Assembly (NCBI GenBank): GCA_950097015.1 | Contig: CATNEN010000038.1 | Location: forward strand, 2,853,501 to 2,917,500 | Source: Macrostomum hystrix | Taxonomy: Eukaryota > Platyhelminthes > Macrostomidae | Direction of reading: 5' to 3' | Length of the DNA stretch: 64,000 nucleotides | Part shown: positions 1-9,570 of the stretch, piece after piece | How positions within the stretch are numbered: position 1 is the stretch's first letter | Layout of the letters: each line of letters begins with the position of its first letter | Made by a program: the position numbers and the translations under genes | The notes under the pieces: model-generated | Told to the model about the DNA's origin: nothing | The model's input: only the letters and a program-made list of their open reading frames with translations | Database searches by the model: none

Positions 1-1010
1 GACTGGTTGTTTATAGGGTGAGATTTCCCTAGTGACTGGTTGTTTATAGGGTGAGATTTCCCTAGTGACTGGTTGTTTATAGGGTGAGATTTCCCTAGTG
101 ACTGGTTGTTTATAGGGTGAGATTTTCCTAGTGACTGGTTGTTTATAGGGTGAGATTTCCCTAGTGACTGGTTGTTTATAGGGTGAGATTTTCCTAGTGA
201 CTGCTTGTTTATAGGGTGAGATTTCCCTAGTGACTGGTTGTTTATAGGGTGAGATTTCCCTAGTGACTGGTTGTTTATAGGGTGAGATTTCCCTAGTGAC
301 TGGTTGTTTATAGGGTGAGATTTCCCTAGTGACTGGTTGTTTATAGGGTGAGATTTCCCTAGTGACTGGTTGTTTATAGGGTGAGATTTCCCTAGTGACT
401 GGTTGTTTATAGGGTGAGATTTTCCTAGTGACTGGTTGTTTATAGGGTGAGATTTCCCTAGTGACTGGTTGTTTATAGGGTGAGATTTCCCTAGTGACTG
501 GTTGTTTATAGGGTGAGATTTCCCTAGTGACTGGTTGTTTATAGGGTGAGATTTCCCTAGTGACTGGTTGTTTATAGGGTGAGATTTCCCTAGTGACTGG
601 TTGTTTATAGGTTGAGATTTCCCTAGTGACTGGTTGTTTATACGATGAGATTTCCCTAGTGACTGGTTGTTTATAGGGTGAGATTTTCCTAGTGACTGCT
701 TGTTTATAGGGTGAGATTTCCCTAGTGACTGGTTGTTTATAGGGTGAGATTTCCCTAGTGACTGGTTGTTTATAGGGTGAGATTTCCCTAGTGACTGGTT
801 GTTTATAGGGTGAGATTTCCCTAGTGACTGGTTGTTTATAGGGTGAGATTTCCCTAGTGACTGGTTGTTCATAGGGTGAGATTTTCCTAGTGACTGGTTG
901 TTTATAGGTTGAGATTTCCCTAGTGACTGGTTGTTTATAGGGTGAGATTTCCCTAGTGACTGGTTGTTTATAGGGTGAGATTTCCCTAGTGACTGGTTAT
1001 TCGTAAAGAG
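1..1010. repeat. 33-bp minisatellite in an intron of the Rel-like gene
   Basis: About 30 tandem copies of a 33-bp unit (gactggttgtttataggg followed by tgagatttccctagt) run from the window edge to about 994 and decay after that. Variants are mostly single substitutions (tttccctag/ttttcctag, ggttg/gcttg). The array lies upstream of the first visible exon at 1137, so it is probably intronic. Each unit contains an AGG|GTGAGA donor-like string and a TTTCCCTAG acceptor-like string in the sense of the gene. Confidence 0.95.
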
Positions 1011-1136
1011 GGACTTCGGTAGGGTTAGTTGTAAAATAGTGAGATTTCCCAATCGAGAGTTCTGTTTTCAGATACGATTCCTTTATAAGTGCTCAACTTT
1101 TATCACAATTAAATTTAGCTCGTGTTTTTTTTTCAG

Positions 1137-1173
1137 CGGCAAAACTTTCTTTTTCAAGAGCCTGTTGCTCCTG

Positions 1174-1210
<37 letters not shown>

Positions 1211-4200
1211 ATCAGACATCGATCCATTAGACGCCATATTGAACTCCTATACCGATCAGCTCAGCATAGTTGAGCAGCCTGCCGAATTCCATCAGTTCCG
1301 GTACCTGAAGGACACTGAAGATAGTCGTCTGGGCGGCATTCTGAAGGGTCGCCACAGCGGGCCCAACGGTGAGAGCTTCACCCGGGTGCGCATCAAAGGT
1401 CTGGAGCCTCCAGTCCGCTCCTTCTGTTTGCGCGGCTGTACCCTCACACCGCAGCTGGGCCCGCATCCATTTCGGCTGCACGGAGACGACTGCAGAGACG
1501 GCGCTCTGCTCATAAATAGAGAGGTGTCGAAGAAGCAAGCGGACGTTGGCGAGTGCGATCTCAGGTGCGAATCCAGCCTTGGTATCTGCGTATTTTTCAA
1601 CTCATAACTGCGAGCACTTCGCAAATTTCCAAGATACATTCATGGGTTGGAGGAATTCCACAACGCTTTTAAGTTGGAGGCAAAAATCGTGTGTTGCACC
1701 AACTGAAAATATTACGTCATAAATTATATGGAAAATTCCTGTGTTAAGATTTGCGGACAATTCCACGATGTTTAAATTGAAAGGAAAACGCTTTTCAGTT
1801 TATAGAATACTTTTTAATGAGTCTCATTTAGGAATTTCCACCATATGGATCAACATTTACCGCCCTTAATGATGAATTAACTTTTAAAGCTGTCCAAATT
1901 AGCATCGTCGATATATTCAGCAATTCTTGTCGGAGACCCTGGTGACGAGGACAGCTAACAATGCTCTGAATAAAACTCTGTATGGCAAATTCATTTTGTT
2001 AAAAATGTAATGTTGTACCGGTCGTCCTGCTAACAATGCGGGATCCGGCGAACTCCAATATGAAGTCCAAGAATACTAGGTAGTGTAGTAGTAGCGCTGC
2101 CACCAGGGCGTCAGGACTTCTGCCTTCGGTGAGGTGAAGGATCCTTGGCCCGAAAAAGAGATAAAGTCACGAAGTCTTGAGAAGCGCACACCGTGCAGAG
2201 TTTCAGTCGCAGTCAAAGGCTGTCAGTGTCCTGCGTAGCTCGGGTGGTGGAGGAAGGCTAAGTTAGTTTCGGGACTTAGCCAGAACTGAGCTTCCGAGCA
2301 GTCACACGCAGAGACTGAAGTGGGAACTTAGACACTGATGGCACTGTGACTATAACAAGGTCGGAGTATCGCTATTAGAAAAGAACCTAACCTGAACCGA
2401 ACAGCTAACAGCTCCTGAAGAGCCAGAGGAGCGGGGGCTTTCTTTTATAGGCAAGGGCCTCCCATAGGGTCACGTGGTTTCTAAAAATAGCAACTGACGT
2501 CAGTGGCGCCAGAAACGTCACTCCTACGTAGGCTCCTGTCCCATAATCAAAGCCCCCAGTGCAGTAAACATGTTTACGTGCACTTTAAAAGACAAAGAGA
2601 GAGGCCAGTCACATGAGGAGAATCACGTGCTGACTGAGGGCAGACAAACACACACAAAGAAAAGGACAGGGTCAACGAAGCCAGCGCGGGACAAAGAGGT
2701 GATGGCTCATCCCTGGGGGGAGGAGACAGCACACTCAAAGTACAGGCGCGGCCGGGGAAGGCAAGGGCAGAGAGGGACAGACCAGACAACGCCAGAGAGG
2801 GCGGGCCGGGCAGCCACTCAATGCCAGCAAAAGGGACACCTAAGCTACCTTGCAGGTGGGGCTACTGACAGCCAGTAAGACACCAATAGGCCCCTAAGCA
2901 GTGGCTCACTACAGTAATAACTAACAATATAATCAAATAATATATTAAATGTATTATGTCTTCGTTATGTCTTTATTAGTAGTTTTCGCCAGGGGGATGG
3001 TGGCAGAACGGTTAACGCGTTTGACTCTGGCACCGAGGTCCCTGAGCTCGATTCCGCGGCGAGGTCACATTAATTTGGGGCGCAGTCGCGGAGAGAAGGC
3101 TTGGCGGCTTGTCGTGCAATTTACGCCCTTGAGGGCCAACCTCCAAGGCACAGTGAAAGTGTACTTACTTACTTACTTTGCAGGGGGGCCTGGGGCACTT
3201 GACGCACAAACACAGGAACGGCATGCCCCCAGGCCGGCGAACTAGGCGAGAGCCGCCCATCGCGCCGCCTCCCCTGAGCAGGCACCTCACACACACAGCA
3301 GCAAGCCAAGCGGGGAAGGGGGCGGCAGCCGGAGTGCCTCTCACCCCAGGCCCGCACACGCACAGAGCAGACCAAGCCGGGGCGGAAGGCTGATAGAAAT
3401 CAGTCCTCAGGGGGGGCGGGTGACGAGTGTACACTTTATCCAATCGCGCTGACGGAAATCCAGATGAGCGCGCGGCGGTGTACACAGTGAAAGTGTACAC
3501 TGCCTGACGATGTACACACCTGGTGTGAGCGTGTTTGCTCAGGAGTCAGCGAAATGGGCAGAATTGTCTCCTGGTACACCTCGCTGCAATTATTTATATT
3601 GTGGTTTTGCGACCTGGATGACTCAGATCTGAACGATTGGATTCGTTGCCAATGACGATGTTTCCTTTACTGGTATCTGTTTCATTACGTGTTAGATTGA
3701 ATACAGTTTTTACTGGTGTATTTACTCGAGCGATATGATGTTTTTAGGTATTGGAATTTTCATTAAACGTTGAATTTTGAACTGAATTTATCATGGATGA
3801 TAATGAACCTAGAAGTTTCTTATTTACTGTTACTGAAAAGCGTAAATTTGAACAACGTGTTCTGTTTTATTACTACGGCTTGTTCAGCTATTGTAGGCGA
3901 TAATTGGCTAGATTTTTCAGATATTTCACCCAGACCGAATTATGTCGTAGTATCTTATATTAAGTTTAACAGTGCAGTTCAAAACACAAATTGCTTTCAA
4001 TAAAAGAGTTAGTACAGATTCTTCGACGGCAGAATGCAGCTTAGGAACAATGAGAGTCATGCGCGAGCTGGGACAGAGTCGAGTTCTCGGCTTCAATCCG
4101 GATCTCAGCGGCTTTGGTAAGAATGCGCTAAAATTTGTAGCACCTGATTGGACTGCTCAAGTAGTGCTACTCAAATCAAAGCGAGATCCAAATTCATTGA

Positions 4201-7115
4201 ATCAAACTTCAGTTGTTCAGCAGCAGCCGCAGCAGCAGAAGAAAAGCTGGGGAGAACTTCTGCTCTGCTTCCAAGTGTTCTACACCATGACTGATGGCAG
4301 CCAGACTGCCAGCAATCCTGTGCTTACCGATGTCATCAAAAACAAGAGTAAGCTGGACTATGGCACAAATCACTGTCTCTAAACTCTGTACTACTTACTG
4401 AGTCTTACTACTTACTATTTTTTTAATAGTAAGTAGTAAGTAATGGCACATTACTTAGTAGTAAGTAGTAAGTAAGTAGTAAGTAGTAAGTAGTAAGTAG
4501 TAAGTAAGTAAGTAAGTAAGTAGTAAGTATTTACTTAGTAGTAAGTAAGTAAGTAGTAAGTAGTAAGTAGTAAGTAAGTAAGTAAGTAGTAAGTAGTAAG
4601 TAAGTAGTAAGTAGTAAGTAATTAAGTAAGTAGTAAGTAGTTACTTAGTAGTAAGTAGTAAGCAATAGTAAGTAATGGCACAAATCACTGTCTCTAAACT
4701 CTGTACTACTTACTGAGTACTTACTACTTACTATTTTTAGAGGCCAACCTATCCATCGACTGCATCTTTCCGCGCGAGACAGCGCTCAACGGTGGCCAAA
4801 AGATACACATCTATTTCATGAAGAGTCTCACAGGCAAGACCTCAGATTCTGATTAGTGTTCTAGTTTGCGTTTACTACTTTAACCAATCCCTGATTGCCG
4901 ATTCACTTTGCAGCCACCGACCCCCAGGAGTACGATATCTTCATTAGGCCTGATGGGGTCAAAGATGAGAGAAACGAAGTTCGCCTGAACCCGTGTGAGG
5001 TCAAACCAGTGAGTTCTCAATGAGCTCTCAATCACAATCAGTTAGGTAGATGTGCAGATCTGCAGGCAATCAGTTAGGTAGATGTGCAGATCTGCAGGCA
5101 ATCAGTTAGCTAGATCTGCAGATCTGCAGGCAATCAGTTAGCTAGATCTGCAGATCTGCAGGCAATCAGTTAGCTAGATCTGCAGATCTGCAGGCAATCA
5201 GTTAGCTAGATCTGCAGATCTGCAGGCAATCAGTTAGGTAGATGTGCAGATCTGCAGGCAATCAGTTAGCTAGATCTGCAGATCTGCAGGCAATCAGTTA
5301 GCTAGATGTGCAGATCTGCAGGCAATCAGTTAGCTAGATCTGCAGATCTGCAGGCAATCAGTTAGGTAGATGTGCAGATCTGCAGGCAATCAGTTAGCTA
5401 GATCTGCAGGCAATCAGTTAGGTAGATGTGCAGATCTGCAGGCAATCAGTTAGCTAGATGTGCAGATCTGCAGGCAATCAGTTAGGTAGATGTGCAGATC
5501 TGCAGGCAATCAGTTAGGTAGATGTGCAGATCTGCAGGCAATCAGTTAGCTAGATCTGCAGATCTGCAGGCAATCAGTTAGGTAGATGTGCAGATCTGCA
5601 GGCAATCAGTTAGCTAGATCTGCAGGCAATCAGTTAGGTAGATGTGCAGATCTGCAGGCAATCAGTTAGCTAGATGTGCAGATCTGCAGGCAATCAGTTA
5701 GGTAGATGTGCAGATCTGCAGGCAATCAGTTAGGTAGATGTGCAGATCTGCAGGCAATCAGTTAGCTAGATCTGCAGATCTGCAGGCAATCAGTTAGCTA
5801 GATCTGCAGATCTGCAGGCAATCAGTTAGCTAGATCTGCAGATCTGCAGGCAATCAGTTAGCTAGATCTGCAGATCTGCACACAGCCTGTTATTCAGTTT
5901 CAACTAGCTTAATCATTCCCGCAGAATTTCTTGGTGCTGGAGACGCCAGCAGACGGCAGTTTGCGCAACCGTCTTGGTCCCTCGCACGAACGGATTAACA
6001 CGAATCTCAGAGTCCACTGTCGCAACAGCGGCCAGCAGAGCAAAGAGATCGCATTGCTCTTCACCGACTCATGCGCCGGCTGCGGCCGTAGGATTCAGCA
6101 CGGAGCTGATTTGGCTCATCCGCGTAAGACTCAGCATCTCAGCACTCGATTTCAAGGCCAGATTATTTATCCAGAATTACACACCGCGTTCTTCAGTAGC
6201 CAGAGTTCTAATTAAAGCAGTGCCACTAGCTCGTACAAGCTTTTCTAGAATCTAGGGGATACCTACAATATGTACAACAGAGATCGACAAGCTCTCTGGT
6301 GCACCAGCTTGATATGGCACCGAAGACCCCCTGCATCTTTTTGCTCTTTGTAGACATCTAGATAGCCCCTTGCATCAGGCCCTGTTCCCGTCTCCCGTGT
6401 GTCACCTCTCCCCAATTGCCATCTCTTCCTCTGTTCCCATTCCTCCTCTATTCCCATCCCTCCTCTATTCGCATCTCTCCCGTATTCCCATCCCTCCTCT
6501 ATTTCCATTCCTCCTCTATTCCCATCCCTCTCCTATTCGCATCTCTCCCGTATTCCCATCCCTCCTCTATTTCCATCCCTCCTCTATTCGCATCTCTCCC
6601 GTATTCCCATCCCTCCTCTATTTCCATTCCTCCTCTATTCCCATCTCTCTCCTATTCGCATCTCTCCCGTATTCCCATCCCTCCTCTATTTCCATTTCTC
6701 CTCTATTCTCATCTCTCTCCTATTCGCATCTCTCCCGTATTCCCATCCCTCCTCTATTTCCATTCCCATCTTTCCATGTATACCACCTCACTGCTGCCAA
6801 TGAGCCAATCTGACCCGCTGTTAACTTTTAGGTTATTTTTCCATTATTAGAGGACTGTCTCTGTCTCGGACTATCCTGTACAGGATACTAACGTTTAATT
6901 ATTGTAAAAATCCAATTATAAAGGCTTTTATTTCACTTTCAGCGCCAACCAAACAGCAGCGTTTGGAAAGAAGTTTATTAAATTCTGCAGAAGAAGACAG
7001 CGAACTCAACGCGGCATTGACGGATGAGTTCTTGGAAAACATGGAGTCCTATTTATTAAACGAGCCGAACGAGTTATTGTATGACTTTGGAGAACTGCCA
7101 GAACCGGGACAGTGA
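1137..7115 (+). CDS. Rel/NF-kB-like transcription factor, 3' part (6 exons visible)
   Basis: Sequence-specific transcription factor of the Rel-homology family. Its 5' end lies outside the window. Exons: 1137-~1589 (or 1581), ~3978 (or 3973)-4347, 4741-4833, 4914-5008, 5925-6123 and 6943-7115 (TGA); about 460 codons are visible. Exon 1 has a polyQ run followed by LSIVEQP, FRY, GGILKG, RVRIKG and PHPFRLHGDDCRDG, which align with the family pattern IVEQP..RFRY..G..PHPHSLVGKDC.DG. Exon 2 contains ELLLCFQVF, and exons 3-5 (GGQKIHIYFM, NTNLRVHCRNSG) fit the IPT-like dimerisation half. The last exon encodes an acidic tail ending ELPEPGQ. No ankyrin repeats follow, so it is Dorsal/Rel-like in layout rather than p105-like. 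Oddities: the basic/Cys DNA-contact residues after FRY are not conserved, and intron 3 appears to use a GC donor at 4834. NFAT-type membership is the main alternative. Confidence 0.8.
1590..2010. other. Intronic sequence, no feature seen
   Basis: This AT-rich intron of the Rel-like gene lies between the first visible exon and the solo LTR. I see no gene, array or recognisable repeat in it. Confidence 0.5.
2011..2913 (-). mobile_element. Probable solo LTR (Ty3/gypsy-like) in an intron
   Basis: A 903-bp block starts TGTTGTACC and ends CTCACTACA. It is flanked on both sides by GTAA (2007-2010 and 2914-2917), as expected for a 4-bp target-site duplication. On the minus strand it runs TGTAGTGAGCC to ACAACA, with a TATA-type promoter (CCTATAAAAG, complement of about 2441-2452). 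It has no coding content. The base composition is much more GC-rich than the surrounding intron. The gypsy element at the window end also has a minus-strand LTR edge starting TGTAGT, so the two may be related. Without a second copy in the window this is inference from the termini and duplication. Confidence 0.65.
2990..3606 (+). mobile_element. tRNA-derived SINE, family A, interrupted by a nested insert
   Basis: The tRNA-like head has a pol III A box (TGGCAGAACGGTTAACG, about 3001) and a B-box-like GAGCTCGATTCC (about 3045). It is followed by the family body, including GAGGGCCAACCTCCAAGG. The body breaks at 3164 and resumes at 3483 with CACTGCCTGACGATG and GGAGTCAGCGAAATGGGCAGAATTG, ending in a CAATTATTTATATT tail. 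Related copies lie at about 8410, 12486, 36410, 40757 and 59288. It sits in an intron of the Rel-like gene, in the sense orientation. Confidence 0.8.
3165..3482 (-). mobile_element. Nested insertion with 16-bp target duplication inside the SINE
   Basis: The 16-mer CACAGTGAAAGTGTAC occurs at 3149-3164 and again at 3483-3498. The roughly 318 bp between and including the second copy are GC-rich and unlike the SINE. On the minus strand the insert ends in a short (GTAA)n tail (complement of TTACTTACTTACTTT at 3165). Tail plus long duplication is the signature of an element retroposed by LINE machinery. The family is not recognised. Confidence 0.6.
4383..4738. repeat. AGTAAGT-type microsatellite
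   Basis: Runs of AGTAAGT/AGTAGTAAG units fill the intron between 4348 and 4740. The array is flanked by two copies of a CACAAATCACTGTCTCTAAA segment (about 4368 and 4679), which suggests a larger duplication that includes the end of the preceding exon. The unit resembles a 5' splice site (AG|GTAAGT-like). Confidence 0.85.
5035..5885. repeat. 32-bp minisatellite with palindromic core
   Basis: About 26 copies of a roughly 32-bp unit (ggcaatcagttagctaga then tctgcagatctgca) fill the intron between exons ending 5008 and starting 5925. Subtypes differ by C/G at TTAG(C/G)TAG and by GATCTG/GATGTG, and two units are shortened. The unit core CTGCAGATCTGCAG is a perfect palindrome. Confidence 0.95.
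6415..6775. repeat. Pyrimidine-rich minisatellite in the last Rel-like intron
   Basis: Tandem, variably ordered units of CCCATCCCTCCTCTATTTCC, CATTCCTCCTCTATTC and GCATCTCTCCCGTATT give a strongly pyrimidine-rich sense strand. The array lies between the exon ending 6123 and the acceptor at 6942. Open frames seen here in three frames are products of the repeat. Confidence 0.9.
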
Positions 7116-7365
7116 TTCCATTGTCAATACTCAGTTGCCAGTTATTACCTAGTGGATGTCACACTAAATAACTTTGTAAGCCTATTTGTTAGCCTTAGAG
7201 ATCGCGTTGGTCATTCACGCACTGCCTTTGCTATTCCTTGCGCCTGTCGTTAGACATCAAACTATTGGGCAACGTTTTTGTTTGTATATATAAAAATATA
7301 TAGAAAAGCATCCGCTTGATTTATTCTAAAAATAGTAAGACACTTCAGTTTACCGAGCTGTTAAA

Positions 7366-7452
7366 TAGGTCCATGGACTGAGCAGCCGTACGCAGCCTTC
7401 ATATGCGCCACGCAATCGTTGCATGTGTAATAAATTATTATTATATTAGTAT
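7366..7452 (+). mobile_element. Fragment of dispersed repeat, family B
   Basis: The segment GGTCCATGGACTGAGCAG..GCAGCCTTCATATGCGCCAC ends in an AATAAATTATTATTAT tail. It matches segments near 49640-49710 (+) and 49120-49200 (-). This is a SINE-like 3' end with an ATT-type tail, lying between the Rel-like gene and HGH1. Confidence 0.5.
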
Positions 7453-7612
7453 TGTTTACTTTAATTATCTGGCAAAGAAGCAAGGCACGTTGCTTAATTC
7501 ATAATTGCTTCAGTTCAGTCAGCTTTAAATGAGAACTTTGACTGAGTTTGGCGAGCTTTTCAGTCCAAGGACATCGTGTAGAGCGGTAAAAAACAAATTT
7601 AAAAGACAGTAA

Positions 7613-7618
7613 TTTATT
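7613..7618 (-). promoter_or_regulatory. Poly(A) signal for HGH1
   Basis: TTTATT on the plus strand gives AATAAA on the minus strand, about 165 bp past the HGH1 stop codon. The position suits its 3' UTR. Confidence 0.5.
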
Positions 7619-7782
7619 TATCCGAAAGTAATATGCAACATGCTGAAGTTTCTGATTTGCTAGTCAAAGCACAATTATATTTCACACTAATATGTAAGCA
7701 AACGCTACCCAACGCAAAAAATGACTTCAGATTTTCTTTGGCGCACAAAAAGCATAAACAGACAATGTAGAAGATCAGGAGT

Positions 7783-9570
7783 TCAGGGGTGTCCTGTTTC
7801 ATCAGACTGCTCCTGCTGCTGATCTTCCTGGCACAGCACGGCGTCCGTAGCCGCGAGCTGCTGCGCCACCTCATCGGGCACCTCGGCGCTGTGCAAATCG
7901 CCTTCAATCGGATCGTCTGCGATCAGCACGTCGACGACTCGTTCAGCAGCCAGACGCAATCTGGCTGGCAGGCCGTTGGATTTGTGCAGCTCGCGCAGGA
8001 TGAAGTACACGCTGCACTGCTTCAGGTGAGCGCGGCCAGCTGGCGAGGCGCACAACAGCAGCAGCGCGTCCAAACAGCAGGTCATGGTCCAGTCATCGCC
8101 GCGAGTTGCAGCCGCCTCCGGACTGCCCGGCAGGTATTGCAGCGCTGGTGGCAGCCTGGACATGTCCTCGTCGTCAATGACATCCTGCGAGCGACAGGCA
8201 GTTACTAGGGACTAGAGAACAGCCGTTACTACAGGGAGAAATCTATAAGCCATATTTCTGGGACTAGGGTTCCCACACTTTTTACGGATACGACTAAGAG
8301 TTCAATCTTTGTTGAACTCTAGAAATTTCGATGCGACAGATAAAACTGGATTTCACAGAGTTTGTAACAAAGACCCTTATTTCGACTGCCTGCTATAAAG
8401 GCGCTGTGAGAATTTGCTCTGCCTGACGATGAGAAAGTTAGGGCCGAAGAACACACCTGTGTGAGCGTGTGCTTGCATACGGTATCAGTGTATGTCCTCA
8501 TGAGTCACAGGAATGGACAGACCTCGGTGCCAGCCAAGGGTGTAGCCAATGCCACCACCAGACTATTTGCAGTCGCCTCAGAGCACAGATTGGCATGCAG
8601 CTCCGAGCTAAAGCACAGATTCTTCAACAGGCCGTAGAGATAGCGCCGGCGATCCGGCGACAGCTGGGCCGCAGCGAGGCCAGAGGCGGACAGGCAGCCG
8701 CACAGGCGGACGGTTGCGCCTGGCTGGACGACAAGGCGTCGACGGGCCGTCGGCAGCTGGGCGAGGTTCTGCAGCAGGCCGGCGGCGGGATCCAGGCTGC
8801 AACCGCGCCGATTGTAGGCAGCCACACTGACAGCGTGGGCCAGCCTGGTCGGAATTTTCAATATAACAGGCATTACGTTCGGCTGGCCATGGTAGACCTT
8901 ATTTGGGCCGTTTTAAGGAGCTATGGTGGACCTTATTCGGGCCGTTTTGACTAACTACGGTGGACCTTTTTCAGACTGTTTTAACCAGCTATGGTGGACC
9001 TTATTCGGGCCGTTTTTCTAGCCAGTTTTTGCCTTTTTCGTTTAGACTAGATGCGCTGGAACATTTTTTCAGGCAGCCAAGTCAGTGGCCTCACCTGTCA
9101 ATAACAGAGCATTGCTCAGTCTCGTTTCCAAGCCTGGCCAGCAAAGCCTCAGCTAGTTTGGCATCCCGACTCAGATTTAGCAAAGCGCGACCAGCTAAAT
9201 CGGCTTCGGCGCAGTCTGGATCGAGCAGCTGCCCCATCAGCCAACTGACATCAATGACAGCTGCTTTATCATCGGCATTATTGTCATTGGAGTTTGTCAG
9301 CATTCGGGCAGCCCAGCTGCCATCGCCATGGGCAGCCAGATTGATGAGGCATTTCAAAGCGCCAACACTGCCTGGACTGCACTGGGTTATGCCAATGAAG
9401 CGACTCAATAAGCTATTGTCTGCTGACAACTGGTCATGATGATGGGCAAGAGCTGATAGCAGGGCCGACATGCACTGCTCCCAAGTTACATGTTCCTCAT
9501 GAGAGCCAGCTGAAGCCGAGGACCTCAAATTTTCGGCTATGCTGATCAGATCTGCAAGAGTTGAGCCAGC
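7783..9570 (-). CDS. HGH1: HGH1 homolog (armadillo-fold protein), first exon missing
   Basis: HGH1/FAM203 is a conserved cytoplasmic armadillo-like protein, known as a chaperone partner in folding of translation factor eEF2. Minus-strand exons: 9570-9095, 8844-8523, 8184-7783 (TGA); 399 codons plus stop, phases matching throughout. Human HGH1 is about 390 residues, so only a short N-terminal exon is probably missing. The C-terminal exon is diagnostic: LPPALQYLP, GRAHLKQCSVYFILRELH and a VxxVLIADDP segment match the family. The preceding PLAGTE|DVIDDED junction matches PLAGPEE in relatives. LLKNLCF and LKCLINLAAHG fit the repeat helices. The first visible exon opens after a CAG acceptor, and no convincing Met exon was found upstream. 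Introns contain a SINE fragment and a short tandem repeat. Confidence 0.85.
8410..8516 (+). mobile_element. SINE family A fragment in an HGH1 intron
   Basis: CTGCCTGACGATGAGAAAGT, ACACACCTGTGTGAGCGTGT and ACGGTATCAGTGTATGTCCT correspond to the 3' half of the family A SINE, truncated at both ends. It is antisense to HGH1. Confidence 0.65.
8884..9020. repeat. Short tandem repeat in HGH1 intron
   Basis: About four diverged copies of a roughly 36-bp unit (ctatggtggaccttattc gggccgtttt plus spacer) lie between the two 5'-most visible HGH1 exons. Confidence 0.8.

Noticed and set aside
1-1010. CRISPR-like array
   Set aside because: Units are contiguous and near-identical with no variable spacers; the genome is eukaryotic.
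2949-3245. 98-codon frame
   Set aside because: Runs across the SINE head and nested insert; no similarity and no splice logic.
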